Assembly: GCA_002428015.1 (NCBI GenBank)
Contig: DIZW01000012.1
Coordinates: 1 to 16,719, forward strand
Length of the DNA: 16,719 bases
Source of the DNA: Oxalobacteraceae bacterium UBA6018
GTDB lineage: Bacteria; Pseudomonadota; Gammaproteobacteria; Burkholderiales; Burkholderiaceae_D
Direction of reading: 5' to 3'
In this document: positions 13,775 to 16,719 of the stretch, piece by piece
Layout: each line of letters opens with the position of its first letter
How positions within the stretch are numbered: the stretch's first letter is position 1
Program-made: the position numbers and the translations under genes
Notes under the pieces: generated by a model
What the model saw: only the letters and a program-made list of their open reading frames with translations
What the model was told of the DNA's origin: nothing
The model's database searches: none

Positions 13775-15970
13775 TTAGCGCACCACCAGGGTCTTGCGCA
13801 GGCTGATCGCCGCCGCCGACTGGCCCACCATCAGCGTGACCGGCACGCGCTCGACTTCGAACGCGCCGCGCGCCGTGTTCCAGTACGCGAGCTGGCTGGC
13901 CTTGAGAGGTATGTGCACGGTCCGGGTCGCGCCCGCGGGCACGCTCACGCGCGCGAAGCCAGCCAGCGCGCGCGCCGGCCTGCTCACCTTCGAATGCGGA
14001 TACGCGACGTACAGTTGCACCACGCTGTCGCCGTCGCGCTTGCCCGTGTTGCGCACGTCGACGTCCACGCTCACGGCGCCGTCGGCGGCCAGCATCGGCG
14101 CGCTGGTGCGCAGCCCGCCGTAGCGGAAGCTGGTGTAGCTCAGGCCATGGCCGAACGGATACAGCGGCTTACCTGTGAAGTACATATACGTGCGGCCGTG
14201 GCGGATGTCGTAGTCGAGCATCGGCGGCAGCTGCTCCATCGCGGCCGGCCAGGTGCTCGTCAGGTGGCCGCCCGGATTGTCGTCGCCGAACAGCGCGCGC
14301 GCCAGCGCCGTGCCTTCATCCTGAGAGGCATGGGCCAGGTGCAGGATGGCCGGCACGTGCTGCTGCGACCAGCCGATCGTGTACGGGAAGCTCGACACCA
14401 GCACCATCACCGTGCGCGGATTGGCCGCCAGGACCTGCTTGACGAGTTCCTCCTGCTTGAGCGCCAGCGTCTCGCGGTCGCGTCCCTCGCGTCCGTCGCC
14501 GGGATCGGCGCAGGGCTTGGTGCCGGCGTCGGTCCATTCGTGCGCCATGTCGGGGCCGCAGGTCGGGTCGTTGCCGACCACGACGATGGCCACGTCGGCG
14601 CCGCGCGCCGCCTTCACCGCCGCGTCGGCGTTGTTGTCGGGCGCGTAGTCGACGCGCACGCCGTGACCCAGCGCGGCCTTGATCCCGGCCAGCGGCGTGA
14701 CCGCGTAGGGCGGCAGGCCGCCGTACCAGTCCCAGTGCACGCTGTCGGCCAGCGGGCCGATCACGGCGATCGACTTGAGAGCGCCGCGTTCGAGCGGCAG
14801 GGCGCCGGCCGCGTTCTTGAGCAGGGTGATCGATTCCTGGGCCATGCGCAGCGAGACGGCGCGGTGGGCCTGGCCCAACCACGGCTCGGGGCCGTCCTTG
14901 TTGGCCGCGTAGGGATTGGCCTCGGGCGGGTCGATCAAGCCCAGGCGCACGGTGACGTGCAGCTTGCGCCGCACGGCCGCGTCGATGTCGGTCTGGCTGA
15001 CCAGGCCTTCCTCGAGCGCCTCGTGCAGCTCGGTCTTGTAGGTGTCGAGGTACTGGTTGATGCCGGCCTTGAGCACGGCGGCGGCGGCCTCCTTCTGCGA
15101 CGGATAGCGCTTGTACAGTTTGACCAGGTTGCCGACAGCGCCGCCATCGCTCGACACCACCTCGGCGCCCCACTGGCCGATCACCAGGCTGTTGAGCAAT
15201 GGGTTGACGCCCATCGGGGTGCCGTTCCACGCGTTGTAGGAGGCCATCAGGGCGCGCGCGCCGCCTTCCTGGAAGCCCATGCGGAAGGGCACCGCGTAGT
15301 ATTCATGGAACAGGCGCTCGTCGAAGTTGGAAGACGAATTGCCGCGCCCGTTTTCATTGCTGTTGGCCAGGAAGTGCTTGAGCAGGGCGGCCGCGCGCCA
15401 GTAGGTCGGATCGTCGCCCTGCAGGCCGCGCACGAAGGCGGTGGCCATGGTCCCGGCCAGGAAGGGGTCTTCGCTGTAGACCTCCTCGCTGCGGCCCCAG
15501 CGCGGGTCGCGCGCCAGATCCGCCTGCGGGCCCCACAGCATCAGCATGGGGTGGTGGTAGCGCGCGCTCTGGGTGATGTAGCGCGCCTCGTCGCCTTCCA
15601 CCGCGGCGGCCTGCTTGACCAGGTCCGGGTCCCAGGTCGCGCCCATGCCTGGCGGCTGGGGAAACTGAGTGGTCGGGATGGTGGGGAAGCCGCGCTCGGC
15701 GTTACCGCGCTGGACCACGCCGTGGATGCCTTCGGAGCTGCCGAAACTAGGGATGCCGAGCCGCTTGACGCCGGAGTCGGTCGAGAGGGCGTTGATCTTT
15801 TCGTCCAGCGTCATCAGGGACAGGATGTTGTCGATGCGTTGCTCGAGCGGCAGGGTCGGGTCCTGGAACGGGTAGTGCTCCGGCGCCGCGCCGGCGTGGC
15901 CGGCGGCCAGCAGGCACAGCGCCGCCGCACGGGCCCAGCGCGTGAGTCCCGGTTGTTGTGCTCGTGACAT
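13775..15970 (-). CDS. Secreted GH3 beta-glycosidase (beta-glucosidase/beta-xylosidase type)
   Basis: Exo-acting retaining glycosidase of 731 residues. I chose the ATG at 15970 because AAAGGA lies five bases upstream and a signal peptide follows (MSRAQQPGLTRWARAAALCLLAAGHAGA, cleavage near residue 28). The N-terminal barrel covers about 40-340, the alpha/beta sandwich about 370-590 and a C-terminal fibronectin-III-like domain about 630-715. The nucleophile is D275 in VVSSDGGAVG, where most relatives have W, C or Y after the Asp. Other signatures are SSEGIHGVV, ARDPRWGRSEEVYSEDP, KHFLANSNENGR and YPFGHGLSYTSF. The barrel motifs lean toward beta-xylosidase-like GH3, but beta-glucosidase activity cannot be excluded. 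A promoter with an overlapping palindromic operator lies upstream. The Tat beta-sandwich gene is 187 bases upstream on the same strand. Confidence 0.93.
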   Translation of the reverse strand: MSRAQQPGLTRWARAAALCLLAAGHAGAAPEHYPFQDPTLPLEQRIDNILSLMTLDEKINALSTDSGVKRLGIPSFGSSEGIHGVVQRGNAERGFPTIPTTQFPQPPGMGATWDPDLVKQAAAVEGDEARYITQSARYHHPMLMLWGPQADLARDPRWGRSEEVYSEDPFLAGTMATAFVRGLQGDDPTYWRAAALLKHFLANSNENGRGNSSSNFDERLFHEYYAVPFRMGFQEGGARALMASYNAWNGTPMGVNPLLNSLVIGQWGAEVVSSDGGAVGNLVKLYKRYPSQKEAAAAVLKAGINQYLDTYKTELHEALEEGLVSQTDIDAAVRRKLHVTVRLGLIDPPEANPYAANKDGPEPWLGQAHRAVSLRMAQESITLLKNAAGALPLERGALKSIAVIGPLADSVHWDWYGGLPPYAVTPLAGIKAALGHGVRVDYAPDNNADAAVKAARGADVAIVVVGNDPTCGPDMAHEWTDAGTKPCADPGDGREGRDRETLALKQEELVKQVLAANPRTVMVLVSSFPYTIGWSQQHVPAILHLAHASQDEGTALARALFGDDNPGGHLTSTWPAAMEQLPPMLDYDIRHGRTYMYFTGKPLYPFGHGLSYTSFRYGGLRTSAPMLAADGAVSVDVDVRNTGKRDGDSVVQLYVAYPHSKVSRPARALAGFARVSVPAGATRTVHIPLKASQLAYWNTARGAFEVERVPVTLMVGQSAAAISLRKTLVVR

Positions 15971-16020
15971 CTGTTTCCTTTCGAGTGGTGGCATGGCCGA
16001 TCCGATGCGCCAAATCAAAA

Positions 16021-16050
16021 ATACTACCACCAGAGAGAAAACGTTTTCAA
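16021..16050 (-). promoter_or_regulatory. GH3 promoter with overlapping palindromic operator GAAAACGTTTTC
   Basis: On the minus strand TTGAAA (16050-16045, five of six) and TAGTAT (16026-16021, four of six) lie 18 bases apart. The perfect 12-base palindrome GAAAACGTTTTC (16037-16048) overlaps the -35 and spacer. The central AAACGTTT is the LacI/PurR-family signature. Binding there would block RNA polymerase. The start site would give a leader of about 45 nucleotides to the ATG at 15970. The rest of the gap up to 16157 shows no gene. Confidence 0.65.
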
Positions 16051-16157
16051 TTGCGTTTTTGACCGATTCCGCCGCGCAATCGTCCAGCCGCCGCGACGCC
16101 GGATGACGGTCGGGGAGAAGGGCGCGGCCAGGCGCATCCCGTTACCGCGCGCAGGTC

Positions 16158-16658
16158 CTACTCGAACTGCACGCGGGTCACGTAATACGCGCTGTAAGGG
16201 TTCGCCTGTCCCTGGATCCAGATGCCGTCGATGGTCTTGCCCTCGACGCCGAGCTCCTTGAGCGACACGGCCGCCAGCGCCCATTGCTTGGCGGCGGGCT
16301 TGATCACGACGTGGGAGTCGACCGGCTTGCCGTCCACCAGGGCCTTCACCGACAGGCTCTGGCCGCCCTCGACGCCGCCGTTGACGTTGAAGGTGAGGCG
16401 GCTCATGCCGGCCGTGGAAAAGGCGTCGTGGTGCAGCGCCAGGGCGGTCCACGGGTCGCCCTGGATCCGCATGGGCTTGGCCCCGCCGGCGGCCACCGAC
16501 AGCGCGACCTTGGCCCAGCTCCAGTTCTGCCAGCCGTTCTTGAGCTCGTCGTCATACACGACGAAGGGCAGGGGAAGGGCTTGCGCCAGCACCGGCTTGA
16601 CCAGGGATAACGCAGCGACACCAGCACATCCCGTTAAGAAACTACGACGTGTTTGCAT
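16158..16658 (-). CDS. Tat-exported beta-sandwich protein, probable stand-alone carbohydrate-binding domain
   Basis: Protein of 166 residues. The ATG at 16658 is preferred because GAGGAG stands six bases before it; the neighbouring ATG at 16664 touches that site. Residues 1-25 are a twin-arginine signal (MQTRRSFLTG, then a hydrophobic run ending VLA). The mature part (about 30-166) has the look of an all-beta jelly-roll module: YDDELKNGWQNWSWA, a central LALHHDAFSTAGMSRLTFNVNGG, then DGIWIQGQANPYSAYYVTRVQFE. Similar modules occur attached to bacterial glycoside hydrolases; here it stands alone. Aromatic residues (several Trp and Tyr) could line a sugar-binding face. No catalytic motif is visible. 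Folding in the cytoplasm before Tat export hints at a cofactor or a fast-folding domain. It precedes the GH3 gene and has its own palindrome upstream. Function is inferred, not shown. Confidence 0.72.
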   Translation of the reverse strand: MQTRRSFLTGCAGVAALSLVKPVLAQALPLPFVVYDDELKNGWQNWSWAKVALSVAAGGAKPMRIQGDPWTALALHHDAFSTAGMSRLTFNVNGGVEGGQSLSVKALVDGKPVDSHVVIKPAAKQWALAAVSLKELGVEGKTIDGIWIQGQANPYSAYYVTRVQFE

Positions 16659-16674
16659 GGACATCTCCTCTCGT

Positions 16675-16686
16675 GAAAAGCTTTTC
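16675..16686 (-). promoter_or_regulatory. Palindromic operator GAAAAGCTTTTC upstream of the Tat protein gene
   Basis: GAAAAGCTTTTC is a perfect 12-base palindrome that shares both arms (GAAAA/TTTTC) with the site before the GH3 gene; only the central CG is changed to GC. It lies 16 bases before the start codon and just downstream of a -10-like TATTCT (16702-16697, minus strand), so it could act as a roadblock. The matching -35 would fall beyond the window edge. Confidence 0.5.
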
Positions 16687-16719
16687 TTATGTCGAGAGAA
16701 TAACATCGCGTATGCATAT

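Noticed and set aside
15555..15568. TGGTAGCGCGCGCT, resembling a half operator
   Set aside because: It lies inside the GH3 coding sequence and keeps only the left half of the palindrome; best explained by codons.
13913..15967. 684-codon open frame on the plus strand opposite GH3
   Set aside because: Shadow of the GC-rich GH3 gene: Arg/His/Val-rich with no family motifs, while the minus strand carries all GH3 signatures.
16620..16640. Lipobox-like LTGC in the Tat protein signal
   Set aside because: The Cys is residue 11, directly after the RR motif and before the hydrophobic core, so it cannot be a lipoprotein cleavage site.
1..16719. CRISPR arrays, tRNA or rRNA genes, insertion sequences, phage genes
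   Set aside because: No regularly spaced repeats, no RNA-gene signatures and no transposase, integrase or phage structural proteins were seen.

Overview
The window is GC-rich (roughly 64% by eye, with strong G/C at third codon positions). It reads like the chromosome of a free-living polysaccharide-degrading beta-proteobacterium. Protein style, the large TonB-dependent receptor, the 4HB-type chemoreceptor with a C-terminal tether and the DUF455 and SRPBCC proteins suggest the Massilia/Duganella group of Oxalobacteraceae. That placement is inference; there is no rRNA or other marker gene here.

Layout: (1) 1-1314, the 3' end of a 3-hydroxyisobutyrate/tartronate-semialdehyde-type dehydrogenase followed by a GntR/FadR-type regulator. 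(2) 1315-3736, a lower-GC stretch with an orphan operator/promoter, an unrecognised Cys-containing protein (+), and a minus-strand pair of an HSL-family esterase and a small membrane protein. (3) 3737-9331, the core of the window: a secreted GH51 alpha-L-arabinofuranosidase and a 1054-residue TonB-dependent receptor, each with its own regulatory region, separated by a strong terminator. (4) 9464-11647, a small His/Lys-rich exported protein and a methyl-accepting chemotaxis protein, both minus strand. (5) 12118-13710, a DUF455 ferritin-like protein and an SRPBCC protein. (6) 13775-16658, minus strand, a secreted GH3 beta-glycosidase and a Tat-exported beta-sandwich protein that looks like a stand-alone carbohydrate-binding domain.

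The genes in (3) and (6) make sense together as arabinoxylan or related hemicellulose use. The exported GH51 removes arabinose side chains, the exported GH3 cleaves beta-linked oligosaccharides, the TonB-dependent receptor imports oligosaccharides across the outer membrane, and the Tat protein may bind polysaccharide.

The most informative signal is regulatory. A 14-bp LacI-family-type palindrome (ideal TGGTAGCGCTACCA) occurs immediately upstream of GH51 (once), in the TonB-receptor leader (three good copies plus one degenerate), and once more at 1484-1497 where it faces no gene. It is very close to the 'xyl-box' (TGGTAGCGCTAACA) known from xylan-utilisation genes of Xanthomonas. A different palindrome, GAAAA(CG or GC)TTTTC, sits in front of both the GH3 and the Tat-protein gene. 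The window therefore seems to hold parts of two sugar regulons whose regulators are encoded elsewhere. No tRNA, rRNA, CRISPR array, insertion sequence or complete phage element was seen.
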